Below, in pieces: positions 8,501 through 15,498 of a stretch of DNA of 51,248 nucleotides (position 1 is its first letter; every line of letters starts with the position of its first letter). The position numbers were made by a program, and so were the translations under genes. The DNA is from Agathobaculum butyriciproducens. Lineage in GTDB: Bacteria > Bacillota > Clostridia > Oscillospirales > Butyricicoccaceae. The notes beneath the pieces were generated by a model. The model had not been told where the DNA came from, ran no database searches, and worked only from the letters and a program-made list of their open reading frames with translations. The stretch covers positions 1 to 51,248 of the forward strand of contig QEKJ01000018.1 of NCBI GenBank assembly GCA_003096535.1, given 5' to 3'.

Positions 8501-9127
8501 ATGAAAAAGCTGACAGCCATGCTGCTGGCACTAACGCTCTGCTTTGGTCTTGCTGCGTGCGGCGGCAACACCGCACAGGACGATACCAAGGACGAGAGCC
8601 AGACCGTCCAGACCGGCAAAACCGAGGATAAGAAGGACGAAGCGAAGACCGAGGAGAAATCCGACGAGACCAAGACCGAGGACGCAAAGACCGAGACTAA
8701 GACTGACGATAAGACCTCGACCGACAGCAAAACCGAGGATAAAACCAACGAAACCAAGCCGGTGACGAGCAGCACGAACACCACGACCGCAAAGCCGTCT
8801 GCCCCGGCGAGCACGAGCAAGCCGTCTGCCTCGACGAGCAAACCGGCGGCATCCGCTCCGGCAGGCAAGCCGGCACAGAGCAAGCCTGCGGCAAGCGCTC
8901 CGGCTGAGACCAAACCTGCAGAACCGGCGAAGCCGACTGCCTCTCAGGCGAGCGGGTACGTCGGCTCGTCCGCATCCGCACTCGAGAGCGCACTCGGCGC
9001 ACCGACATCCAAGAGCTATTCGCCGAGCTGCATGGGCGAAGGTGAGGACGGCATCTGGACGTATGACGGGTTTACCGTTTATACCTATAAAGAGGGCGGT
9101 TCGGAGACTGTCGAAGCGGTTCAATAA
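8501..9127 (+). CDS. low-complexity Lys/Thr/Glu/Ser-rich lipoprotein
   Basis: A 208-residue protein with a lipoprotein signal peptide (lipobox LAAC, Cys20). A long disordered region follows: K/E/T/D-rich to about 85, then S/A/P/K-rich to about 150. The small C-terminal domain (about 150-208) has a SmpA/OmlA-like look (GYVGSSASALESALGAP, then a short beta-rich segment ending EGGSETVEAVQ). The disordered part probably spans the cell wall. AGGAGG lies just upstream. The function is unknown. It may belong with the acylation pair before it. Confidence 0.85.
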   Translation: MKKLTAMLLALTLCFGLAACGGNTAQDDTKDESQTVQTGKTEDKKDEAKTEEKSDETKTEDAKTETKTDDKTSTDSKTEDKTNETKPVTSSTNTTTAKPSAPASTSKPSASTSKPAASAPAGKPAQSKPAASAPAETKPAEPAKPTASQASGYVGSSASALESALGAPTSKSYSPSCMGEGEDGIWTYDGFTVYTYKEGGSETVEAVQ

Positions 9128-9169
9128 ATTAGCAGTTAGTAATCGACGATACGGTTTTATGTTTCACAG

Positions 9170-9194
9170 GGGAGGCCAGTGGCCTCCCTTTTTC
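9170..9194 (+). terminator. terminator after the lipoprotein
   Basis: GGAGGCC-AGT-GGCCTCC stem followed by CTTTTT. Confidence 0.8.
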
Positions 9195-9207
9195 GCGTTC
9201 TGCAGAG

Positions 9208-9241
9208 GTAAAATAAAAGGGCAGACCGGTGGTCTGCCCTA
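9208..9241 (-). terminator. minus-strand terminator of the acetyltransferase operon
   Basis: Read on the minus strand, AGGGCAGACC / GGTCTGCCCT is followed by TTTATTTTACC. The same hairpin and tail recur at 10896-10932, so the terminator has been duplicated or spread. Confidence 0.8.
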
Positions 9242-9271
9242 TGGGAGATAAAATTCCCAATTACTGATTCA

Positions 9272-9853
9272 TCAGAGAATGCGTCGCTGCGGTTTATTCG
9301 CTACCTGCTTCACGGCCTTGCACGGCACGCCGATGGCAAGCATACCTGCCGGTATATCCTCCGTCACAACGCTGCCTGCGCCGATGACGGCGTTATCACC
9401 GATGGTGACGCCCGGGCAAATCTGCACGCCCATGCCAATCCAGACGTTATTGCCGATGGTGACCGGCTTGGCATATTCCAGTCCGGCGTTGCGCTGTGCA
9501 ACATCGAACGGATGGCCTGCGGTCGAGATACAGCAGTTCGGGCCGATGAACACATGGTCGCCGATGGTGACCGGCGCCGCGTCCAGAATCACAAGGTTAT
9601 GGTTGGCATAAAATGCACGGCCGACACGCGTATGGCTGCCGTAATCGACAAAAAACGGCGGCTCAATGACGATATCGGGCACACAGGCACCTAAAATGGT
9701 ATGCAGAAGGGCGTTTTTCTCCTCCTTCTGGGAGGAACGGAGTGCGTTGTAATCCATGCACAGATCGCTGGTCTGCGCACGCGCTTCAAGCAGTGCGGGG
9801 TCGCTGTTGGCGTCGTACAGCAGGCCGGAAGCGGCTTTTTCAAGTTCGGTCAT
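9272..9853 (-). CDS. sugar O-acetyltransferase (maltose/galactoside acetyltransferase type)
   Basis: A 193-residue left-handed beta-helix acetyltransferase. There is an N-terminal helical cap (1-60), then hexapeptide repeats (VTIGDHVFIGPN, VTIGNNVWIGMG, VTIGDNAVIGAG). The catalytic His is in STAGHP (about 111-116), and the C-terminal IGVPCKAVK is typical of Maa/LacA/NodL enzymes. It transfers acetyl from acetyl-CoA to a hydroxyl of a sugar in the cytosol. The ribosome binding site AAGGAGG overlaps the end of the preceding DUF6472 gene. It is last in a three-gene minus-strand operon. Confidence 0.92.
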   Translation of the reverse strand: MTELEKAASGLLYDANSDPALLEARAQTSDLCMDYNALRSSQKEEKNALLHTILGACVPDIVIEPPFFVDYGSHTRVGRAFYANHNLVILDAAPVTIGDHVFIGPNCCISTAGHPFDVAQRNAGLEYAKPVTIGNNVWIGMGVQICPGVTIGDNAVIGAGSVVTEDIPAGMLAIGVPCKAVKQVANKPQRRIL

Positions 9854-9868
9854 CGTCAGGGTTCCTCC

Positions 9869-10042
9869 TTAATTCTGGTGGCGTACCAGTTCATAATCAT
9901 CGCCGGAGCGGTAGTACGGACAGCTTTTGCCGGTCTGCATCAGGCGGTAAAATTCGTCCTCATCCAGATAGGCTTCGCATACATATTCATCCATTTCATC
10001 ATCGTAGACGTTGTAGGCGCAGTCGTCACAGGTTCCGGTCAT
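9869..10042 (-). CDS. DUF6472-like small cysteine protein (57 aa)
   Basis: A 57-residue protein with CDDC near the N-terminus (5-8), a third Cys at about 22 and CPYYR at 41-45. It is very rich in Asp, Glu and Tyr. The pattern matches the small DUF6472 family of Firmicutes as I recall it. Four cysteines suggest one zinc or iron site. Its ATG overlaps the stop of the oxidoreductase gene (ATGA), and GGAG lies upstream, so the two are translationally coupled and a metal or redox role near the flavoprotein is plausible. Confidence 0.82.
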   Translation of the reverse strand: MTGTCDDCAYNVYDDEMDEYVCEAYLDEDEFYRLMQTGKSCPYYRSGDDYELVRHQN

Positions 10043-10599
10043 CGGTCAGCGCTCCTTTCCATTTGGTCAATTGCGGACTGCAGAATAGCCTCGGGGTCGT
10101 TGCCGCAGATGTCGAGACACTCCGCATAGATAAGGCGGGTCTCGCGGATACCGAAGTATTCTTTGGCCATAGCGGTCAGATAATCGAAGCTGAACCGCGG
10201 GTCGTACGCGCCGCCTGCGGTGGTGATGTAGGTCAGACTGCGGGCGCGGCACAGGCCGCACGACTGTCCGTGGTCGTTGTAGGCGCTGACAATGCCGGGG
10301 ACATAAATGTTCTCGATGTAGGTTTTCAGCTGTGCCGGAAAGCCCAGATCCCAGTAGGGAGCGGCAATGATGATATCGTCGGCATCGGCGAACTGGTGGG
10401 CATAATCGAACATCGGGTCGTGCCATTTGCCGCCGGCAATGAGCGATTCGCGGTGAGCAAGCCGTTTACGGTCGAGCGGGACGAGCGGCTGATCGTATAC
10501 GTTCAGCTCGGTGACGTCGCTTATGTGTGCGAGATAGGCGCGCGCCAGCCGTTCCGTCCGCGACTCTTCCCGCGGACAGGCGTTGATGTAGAGTGTCAT
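10039..10599 (-). CDS. NAD(P)H-dependent oxidoreductase, flavodoxin fold
   Basis: A 186-residue flavodoxin-like fold of the AzoR/NQO type. It has an N-terminal phosphate-binding segment ACPREESRTERLA, the FMN-binding PYWDLGFPAQLKTYIENI (about 82-99) and TTAGGAY (about 126-132). It reduces quinones, azo or related compounds with NAD(P)H using FMN, in the cytosol. It is the first gene of the operon, behind its own promoter. The natural substrate is unknown. Confidence 0.88.
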   Translation of the reverse strand: MTLYINACPREESRTERLARAYLAHISDVTELNVYDQPLVPLDRKRLAHRESLIAGGKWHDPMFDYAHQFADADDIIIAAPYWDLGFPAQLKTYIENIYVPGIVSAYNDHGQSCGLCRARSLTYITTAGGAYDPRFSFDYLTAMAKEYFGIRETRLIYAECLDICGNDPEAILQSAIDQMERSADR

Positions 10600-10632
10600 G
10601 GTATCCTTCCTTCTTCTTGTTCCTAACTATAT

Positions 10633-10661
10633 AGTATAGCAGAAAAATGAGGAATTAGGAA
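10633..10661 (-). promoter_or_regulatory. promoter of the oxidoreductase operon
   Basis: On the minus strand, TTCCTA, 17-bp spacer, TATACT, about 35 bp before the start codon. Confidence 0.6.
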
Positions 10662-10686
10662 TGAGAAATTATTGTGAGGATGAATT

Positions 10687-10741
10687 GTTTACCCTGGGGT
10701 GCTCCGGTCGCGCTGCGGGCGAACAATGTTCGCCCCTACGG
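10687..10741. repeat. CCGTAGGG-bounded palindromic repeat
   Basis: ACCCTGGGGTGC at the left, the palindrome GGGCGAACAATGTTCGCCC and CCTACGG at the right. The right 25 bp recur, with one change, inside the start of moaB (23585-23609). ACCCTGGGGTGC recurs at 43138-43149. Confidence 0.6.
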
Positions 10742-10760
10742 TAAAGATATAACAAATAGA

Positions 10761-10846
10761 TTAGTGTATGTTAGCGTATGTTAGTGTGGGTAACAGGTTG
10801 TATATATGTAATAATCTGTATATCAACATACACTAACATACGGTAA
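10761..10846. repeat. decamer repeats in inverted arms
   Basis: TTAGTGTATG, TTAGCGTATG and TTAGTGTGGG are in tandem (10761-10790). The opposite-strand decamers lie at 10825-10844, so the two arms can pair across about 35 nt. The 370-bp gap 10600-10969 holds only this, the repeat before it and a terminator. No ORF is supported there. Confidence 0.55.
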
Positions 10847-10895
10847 GTTTTTTATAGAGCAGTGCACTGCACGCCTGTATCAAACGACATGCAGA

Positions 10896-10932
10896 GATAA
10901 AACGAAAGGGCAGACCAATGGTCTGCCCTTTC
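10896..10932 (-). terminator. minus-strand terminator of the inositol-type operon
   Basis: AAAGGGCAGACC / GGTCTGCCCTTT stem, then CGTTTTATC on the minus strand. Near-copy of the terminator at 9208-9241. Confidence 0.8.
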
Positions 10933-10969
10933 GGAAGGTTATCGCTAATCTTTAATTACTAACTACTGA

Positions 10970-11842
10970 TTATTCCGCCCAGTACTTCGCAACATGTGCC
11001 TTGGTAACCTCAGCGGCCTTCTTGATATTCTCCTCGTTAGACAGCTTGTAGTAGTCCGGACGGAACACCTCCATGGTGCAAACGTCGCCTTCAAAGCCGA
11101 TCTTCTTGAGGGTATCTGCGTAACGCTTGTGATCCAGGCAGTCACCCGGCTCGCCCGGCCACAGGCGCTTCTCGTCGTTGTTGTAAGCAGCGCCGCACGG
11201 CATATTCTCCATGCCGTTCAGGTGCCATACGAAAATCTTCTTGCCGTCAGCCTTCTCGAGAGCCTCGAAAGAAGAAGCCATTGCATGGAAGTGGTACTGA
11301 TCGAGGGTGATGCCGACGAGCGGATGATCTACCTCGGTAACGATGTCGTAAGCGTACTCGAAACGGTTGATGGACATGGTCGGGCAACCGCAGAACTCGA
11401 TGGACAGCTTGATGCCGTGCGGCTCAACCTTCTTTACCATCTCCTTGAGAACAGCAACAGCGTCCTCGCGGATCTCGTCAACGGTAGCCGGAACGGTCAG
11501 ATCCATGGACGGAACGACAACGATCATCTTGCAGCCCAGCTTGTTGCAGTCTGCGATGATCTGATCCAGCTTTGCCATAACGGCGTCCTTCTCCTCCTGG
11601 GTCTGCTTCATGTTGAAGAAGATCAGGGCGTTGTAGGACAGCATCTTCAGGTGATGCTTCGGGTCAGCGAACCATGCGCCGAGATCATCGATGGTGTACT
11701 TGCCGGCAGCGATCTCGCGGTCGAGGCACTCGGACTGGATGTCGATGTAGTCAAAGCCGTACTTCTCGCACAGGTCGAGGTCTTCGAGTACGGAGTGGTT
11801 TTCGCAGAAACGGTTGCAGCCTTCGTTAAAACCGATTTTCAT
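10970..11842 (-). CDS. sugar phosphate isomerase/epimerase, TIM barrel (IolE/IolI-like)
   Basis: A 290-residue xylose-isomerase-like TIM barrel. It shows the metal-binding Glu in KLSIEFCGCP (about 146-155), Asp/His in VGITLDQYHFH (about 176-186), His in IFVWHLNG (about 202-209), and a C-terminal metal Glu in CTMEVFRPDYYK. Such enzymes isomerise or epimerise keto-sugars, and IolE and IolI act on keto-inositols. It lies downstream of iolG on the same strand, which points to inositol or a related cyclitol. Expression is presumably shared with iolG, although a 138-bp gap with a hairpin separates them. Confidence 0.85.
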   Translation of the reverse strand: MKIGFNEGCNRFCENHSVLEDLDLCEKYGFDYIDIQSECLDREIAAGKYTIDDLGAWFADPKHHLKMLSYNALIFFNMKQTQEEKDAVMAKLDQIIADCNKLGCKMIVVVPSMDLTVPATVDEIREDAVAVLKEMVKKVEPHGIKLSIEFCGCPTMSINRFEYAYDIVTEVDHPLVGITLDQYHFHAMASSFEALEKADGKKIFVWHLNGMENMPCGAAYNNDEKRLWPGEPGDCLDHKRYADTLKKIGFEGDVCTMEVFRPDYYKLSNEENIKKAAEVTKAHVAKYWAE

Positions 11843-11908
11843 AGCAGTAACTCCTTTTAACGTATCAATTTCGCGTTGTAAAACGCGGTATAGTGGTTAA
11901 GGTGATAT

Positions 11909-11945
11909 GCAAGGGCAGTAAAGCAGGAAGCTCTGCTACCCTTGC
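11909..11945 (-). other. intercistronic hairpin between iolG and the isomerase gene
   Basis: GCAAGGG and CCCTTGC arms with an inner AGCAG/CTGCT stem. It is not followed by a T-run, so it is more likely an mRNA stabilising or processing stem than a terminator. Confidence 0.45.
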
Positions 11946-11980
11946 GAGTGAGTAGCAATGAATAGAAAATGTGAGATGGA

Positions 11981-12997
11981 TTACTTCTTGTAGAAGTCCG
12001 GGGTGCCGCCGGTAACAACCTTCTCCGGCACACCGGAGGTCTGGGACTTAACCAGAGCGTCAGCGGTGATGGAAGCAACGTAGCCGTCCCATGCGGAGGA
12101 GCCGCCGGTCTCACCCTTGAGTGCGTGGTCAACCCAGTCCTGAATCTCAACGTCGTAGGAGTCGATGAAGCGCAGGATCCAGTTATCCTCGATCTTGGTG
12201 GAAACCTCGTTAGCGTAGCGAACGGTCGGGAAGGACGGGCACGGCAGGTTTACAACGCCGTTCTCACAAACGACCTCGCAGTTGATGTCGTAGCCGAAGC
12301 CGCAGTTTACGTTAACCTCGAGCATGTTGATGATGCCGCCCTTGGTCTTCATGATCATGATCTGCGGGTCCTTCAGCGCGTTCTTAACCTTGCTGTTGGT
12401 CTTCGGCATGATGCACTGCACCTCGTCCCACTCGTCGTTTACCAGCCACGGCAGAACGTCGATCTCGTGGATTGCGGTATCGGTAACAGCCATTGCGGTG
12501 GTGTAGTCGTCGGCAACGCCGTCTGCACGGTGGGTGCACTTGATTACCATCGGGGCACCGAACTTGCCGGAGTCGATCAGCTCCTTAACCTGACGGTAGC
12601 CGCGGTCGTAACGGCGCATGAAGCCAACCTGAACCAGGTGCTTGCCGCCGGCCATCTCGGCCTCAACGATCTCCTTGCCGTCAGCAGCGGTGTTTGCCAG
12701 CGGCTTCTCGGAGAATACCGGCTTGCCGGCCTTGATAGCTGCCAGAACCGGACCCTTGTGGAACTGACCCGGGGTGGTAACAACAACAGCGTTTACATCC
12801 GGATCGTTGATTGCTTCGTTGAAGTCGGTGTAAACCTTGGTGCCGGCACCGGCGATCTCAGCGCCCTTCTTTGCGCCTTCTTCGAATACGTCGCAGACTG
12901 CAACGACCTTTGCGTTGCGAATGCGGTTCTGGATACGCTCGATGTGTTCACGGCCGATCATGCCGCAGCCGATCAGTGCAATGTTCAGGTTTTCCAT
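11981..12997 (-). CDS. iolG: myo-inositol 2-dehydrogenase-like Gfo/Idh/MocA oxidoreductase
   Basis: A 338-residue protein. The N-terminal Rossmann fold has GCGMIGREH (11-19), and EKPLA (about 97-101) is the Gfo/Idh signature. The middle segment is very close to Bacillus IolG: VQVGFMRRYDRGYRQVKEL, DYTTAMAVTDTAIHEIDVL and YDVEIQDWVDHALKG with AWDGY following. The catalytic triad Lys/Asp/His (Lys99, Asp and His in the TDTAIHEID segment) is intact. It should oxidise inositol with NAD+ to 2-keto-inositol. AGGAGG lies upstream. It has its own operator-bearing promoter at 13151-13179 despite following the symporter gene. Confidence 0.9.
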   Translation of the reverse strand: MENLNIALIGCGMIGREHIERIQNRIRNAKVVAVCDVFEEGAKKGAEIAGAGTKVYTDFNEAINDPDVNAVVVTTPGQFHKGPVLAAIKAGKPVFSEKPLANTAADGKEIVEAEMAGGKHLVQVGFMRRYDRGYRQVKELIDSGKFGAPMVIKCTHRADGVADDYTTAMAVTDTAIHEIDVLPWLVNDEWDEVQCIMPKTNSKVKNALKDPQIMIMKTKGGIINMLEVNVNCGFGYDINCEVVCENGVVNLPCPSFPTVRYANEVSTKIEDNWILRFIDSYDVEIQDWVDHALKGETGGSSAWDGYVASITADALVKSQTSGVPEKVVTGGTPDFYKK

Positions 12998-13059
12998 GAT
13001 GAATTCCTCCTAAAATGTTGTGTAAAATGGGTGAAAAGGTGGTTTTTGAGAGAGGTCAG

Positions 13060-13108
13060 CGCAGATTGTTCTGCGTTTACTTTCGTGTTTACTGATGCAC
13101 GCATCAGT
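13060..13108 (-). other. palindromes in the iolG 5' leader
   Basis: CGCAGA-TTGT-TCTGCG (13060-13075) and ACTGATGC-AC-GCATCAGT (13091-13108) are perfect inverted repeats in the roughly 145-nt leader. They may be RNA hairpins or secondary protein sites. Confidence 0.5.
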
Positions 13109-13150
13109 CGGTACTCGGTGTGTGCATTCCTCATTTTTGAGGTCAGGTTG

Positions 13151-13179
13151 ATTATACATCTGCGTTCACGAGAACGCAA
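13151..13179 (-). promoter_or_regulatory. iolG promoter with embedded LacI-type operator
   Basis: Minus strand: TTGCGT (13179-13174), 17-bp spacer, TATAAT (13156-13151). The palindrome GCGTTCACGAGAACGC (13162-13177) covers the 3' part of the -35 and most of the spacer, which is ideal for repression. The identical 16-mer occurs at 15075-15090. Confidence 0.78.
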
Positions 13180-13214
13180 TAGGGAATTTTAAAATTTTCA
13201 AAAATATTTTACTA

Positions 13215-13244
13215 CCCGGCGGCGAGGATCAAATTCACCGCCGG
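13215..13244 (-). other. hairpin after the symporter gene
   Basis: CCGGCGG/CCGCCGG stem with a 15-nt loop, followed on the minus strand by a T/A-rich run (GTAGTAAAATATTTTT). It may partly terminate symporter transcripts before iolG. A smaller stem GCACCG-AAAA-CGGTGC sits at 13259-13274. Confidence 0.5.
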
Positions 13245-13309
13245 ACAGCGAGGGATCTGCACCGAAAACGGTGCGAAAGGGGAAAGAAAAGGTGTGTGTT
13301 GTCTTAAAA

Positions 13310-14971
13310 TCAGGCTGCGATGCCGAGGGGAGAGAACAGGATGTAAATGCCGAGTGCCAGAAGCAGGCCGATGATGGATACAATATGGCGGTACTTCCAC
13401 GGGGTCAGGTCTACTGCGCCTACGTCGCGGATCTCGTACTCCTCAGCCGGATGATACTTGTTCAGATACCACATGATGAGCAGCTCGATCGGGAACAGAA
13501 CAGCCATTGCGTACAGATAGTGGATCGGGTTGGAAGAGCCGGGATAGCACGGCTTGATGAGCAGGAACGCACCGTAGCATACAACATGGAACACGGTGAT
13601 TACCTTCGGCATGTACTTCGGGATGCGCTTGAACATAAAGATGCCGAGGATGGTGCACAGTACCGGCAGGGAAACGAACTGGCTCATGGAGTTCAGGAAC
13701 GTGGTGATGCCGCCAGCGTACATAACGAACGGAGAGATAACAATTGCGATGCAGCCTGCGATGGTGCCGTAGATCTTGCCGACCTTAACACACTTGGTGT
13801 CGGAAGCTTTCGGGTTGATGGACGAACGGTACAGGTCCAAGGTGAACATGGTGGATGCGGAGTTCAGTACCGAGTTAAAGGAGGACAGGATCGCGCCGAA
13901 CATGACAGCGGCGAAGAAGCCCATTACCGGCTTCGGTACGATCTCAGCGATCAGAGCCGGGTAAGCAAAGTCGATAGCGGAGGAACCGGCAGCAGCCAGC
14001 TTGTCCTGAATGGACGGCAGGTAGAATGCGATGACGCCCGGGATTACGAGGTACAGAGGGCCAAGGCACTTGAGGAAGCCGCAGAAGATAGCGCCCTTCT
14101 GGCCTTCCTTCAGGCTCTTTGCTGCGAGGGAACGCTGTACAAAGGACTGGTTGGTGCACCACCAGTACAGGTTGTTGAAGAACATACCGGTGATGATCAG
14201 CGGCCACGGAACTTCCGGTTCCGGTGCATTCCATGCGTTGATGGCGTTCATTTTGGCCGGATCAGCCTCTACCATGTACTTGATGCCGTCCATGATGCCG
14301 TGGCCGCCGGTTGCAGCGGACAGAGCTGCGAAGCCGAGGAATGGGATCATCAGACCGCCGATGATAAGGCCGATGCCGTTGATGGTATCAGAAACCGCAA
14401 CTGCCTTCAGGCCGCCGAAGATGGCGTAGCAGCCGCCGATGATGCCGATGATGAGGCACAGGATGGCAACAGCCATGAACTTGCTGGTGCCGAGGATGCC
14501 GGAGATGTCGAAGATCTGCTCGAAAACGACTGCACCGGAGTACAGGATGACCGGCAGGTTGAGGATGGAGTACATAACAACGATTACCAGCGAGAACATT
14601 GTCTTGGTGCCCTTGCCGTAGCGCTCCTCCATCAGGGACGGGATGGTCATGGCGCCCATTTTCAGGTACTTCGGCAGGAAGTAGTACGCCAGAACCAGCA
14701 GGGTGAACATCGAGCCGACCTCCCATGCGATCGGGCCCATGTTGGTCTTCCAGCTCTGGCCGTTCAGACCGACGAGCTGTTCAGCGGAAAGGTTGGTCAG
14801 CAGCAGAGAACCGGCGATGACTACGCCCGGCAGGCCGCGGCCTGCGAGGAAATAACCCTCAGCGGTGTCGAGCTGCTCGTCGCGGGTCTTCCATGCGGAA
14901 ATGACTGCAACGAGGACTGTGAACAACAGGAACGAGATTCCTGTCCATGCGAGTGATGAGAAGAATGTCAT
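13310..14971 (-). CDS. sodium:solute symporter (SSS family, YidK-like)
   Basis: A 553-residue membrane protein with about 14 membrane spans. The N-terminal segment AEGYFLAGRGLPG plus LLLTNLSAEQLVGLNGQSWK closely resembles the SSS/SLC5 protein YidK; a central NNLYWWCTNQSFVQRSLAAK is also characteristic. It imports a polyol or sugar with Na+. The locus suggests inositol. The start ATG 14971 follows ATGGGGG. The frame stays open 62 codons further upstream, but that region contains the operator and leader hairpins and lacks coding character. Confidence 0.9.
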   Translation of the reverse strand: MTFFSSLAWTGISFLLFTVLVAVISAWKTRDEQLDTAEGYFLAGRGLPGVVIAGSLLLTNLSAEQLVGLNGQSWKTNMGPIAWEVGSMFTLLVLAYYFLPKYLKMGAMTIPSLMEERYGKGTKTMFSLVIVVMYSILNLPVILYSGAVVFEQIFDISGILGTSKFMAVAILCLIIGIIGGCYAIFGGLKAVAVSDTINGIGLIIGGLMIPFLGFAALSAATGGHGIMDGIKYMVEADPAKMNAINAWNAPEPEVPWPLIITGMFFNNLYWWCTNQSFVQRSLAAKSLKEGQKGAIFCGFLKCLGPLYLVIPGVIAFYLPSIQDKLAAAGSSAIDFAYPALIAEIVPKPVMGFFAAVMFGAILSSFNSVLNSASTMFTLDLYRSSINPKASDTKCVKVGKIYGTIAGCIAIVISPFVMYAGGITTFLNSMSQFVSLPVLCTILGIFMFKRIPKYMPKVITVFHVVCYGAFLLIKPCYPGSSNPIHYLYAMAVLFPIELLIMWYLNKYHPAEEYEIRDVGAVDLTPWKYRHIVSIIGLLLALGIYILFSPLGIAA

Positions 14972-15001
14972 TGATATACCCCCATATCGTTCTCTTGTCG
15001 T

Positions 15002-15073
15002 GTGCATCCGTAACACTCCCAAAGGGATGCACGCGAGCTGTGGTTGGCAAGAAGCCTTTTTCAGCAGGCTTCT
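15002..15073 (-). other. leader hairpins of the symporter mRNA
   Basis: GTGCATCC / GGATGCAC (15002-15032) and AGAAGCC / GGCTTCT (15050-15073) lie between the operator and the start codon. No known riboswitch pattern was recognised. Confidence 0.45.
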
Positions 15074-15074
15074 G

Positions 15075-15090
15075 GCGTTCTCGTGAACGC
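15075..15090 (-). promoter_or_regulatory. LacI-type operator upstream of the symporter
   Basis: GCGTTCTCGTGAACGC on the plus strand, exactly the reverse complement of the iolG operator. Possible -10 elements on the minus strand (TATGCT/TATGTT) lie at 15118-15128, so the site would sit about 30 bp downstream of the promoter core and act as a roadblock. The remaining gap 14972-15498 holds the leader hairpins and the two divergent promoters, and no ORF. Confidence 0.72.
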
Positions 15091-15416
15091 GCATCTTCAA
15101 AAATAATTCCCCGATAAAACATAGCATATTTTGAGAAATGCTGTGAATGTTTTGCAAGGGGATTTATTTCGTTGTCCATAGATTATCATGTTATTTGGGA
15201 TATTTCAAGCCTTAAATGTGAGATTTATTTTGATTTGGCAAACAGTACAAAATTAAGATTGCCTTTTTGTATGAATAGCCACTGAATCATTCGCATGTGC
15301 GTGCAAAGCGTGCAATCTAATGGGCATTTTGCATAAAAACAGAGGGGGATATTGGGCAATTGCCGTGACGGTCAAGAAAAAAGCAAATTCATAGGAAAAA
15401 ACACGCAAAAAAACAG

Positions 15417-15444
15417 TTGCAAGTTGCGTGCATTGTGTTATACT
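15417..15444 (+). promoter_or_regulatory. promoter of the LacI-family regulator
   Basis: TTGCAA (15417-15422), 16-bp spacer, TATACT (15439-15444), 54 bp before the ATG. No copy of the 16-bp operator is present here, so autoregulation through it is not evident. Confidence 0.65.
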
Positions 15445-15498
15445 ATACACAGAAAAAACGAGTGGGCAATACTCACTATATAGTAAGGAGGAAAAAGC

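Noticed and set aside
13271-14956. 561-codon plus-strand frame opposite the symporter
   Set aside because: Shadow of the SSS transporter. It is rich in Asp, Gly and His with no hydrophobic or domain pattern.
14972-15157. 62-residue N-terminal extension of the symporter
   Set aside because: It covers an operator and leader hairpins and does not resemble SSS proteins; ATG 14971 has a ribosome binding site.
12998-15498. riboswitch upstream of iolG or the symporter
   Set aside because: Hairpins exist, but none matches a known aptamer pattern that I can recognise; protein operators explain the regulation better.
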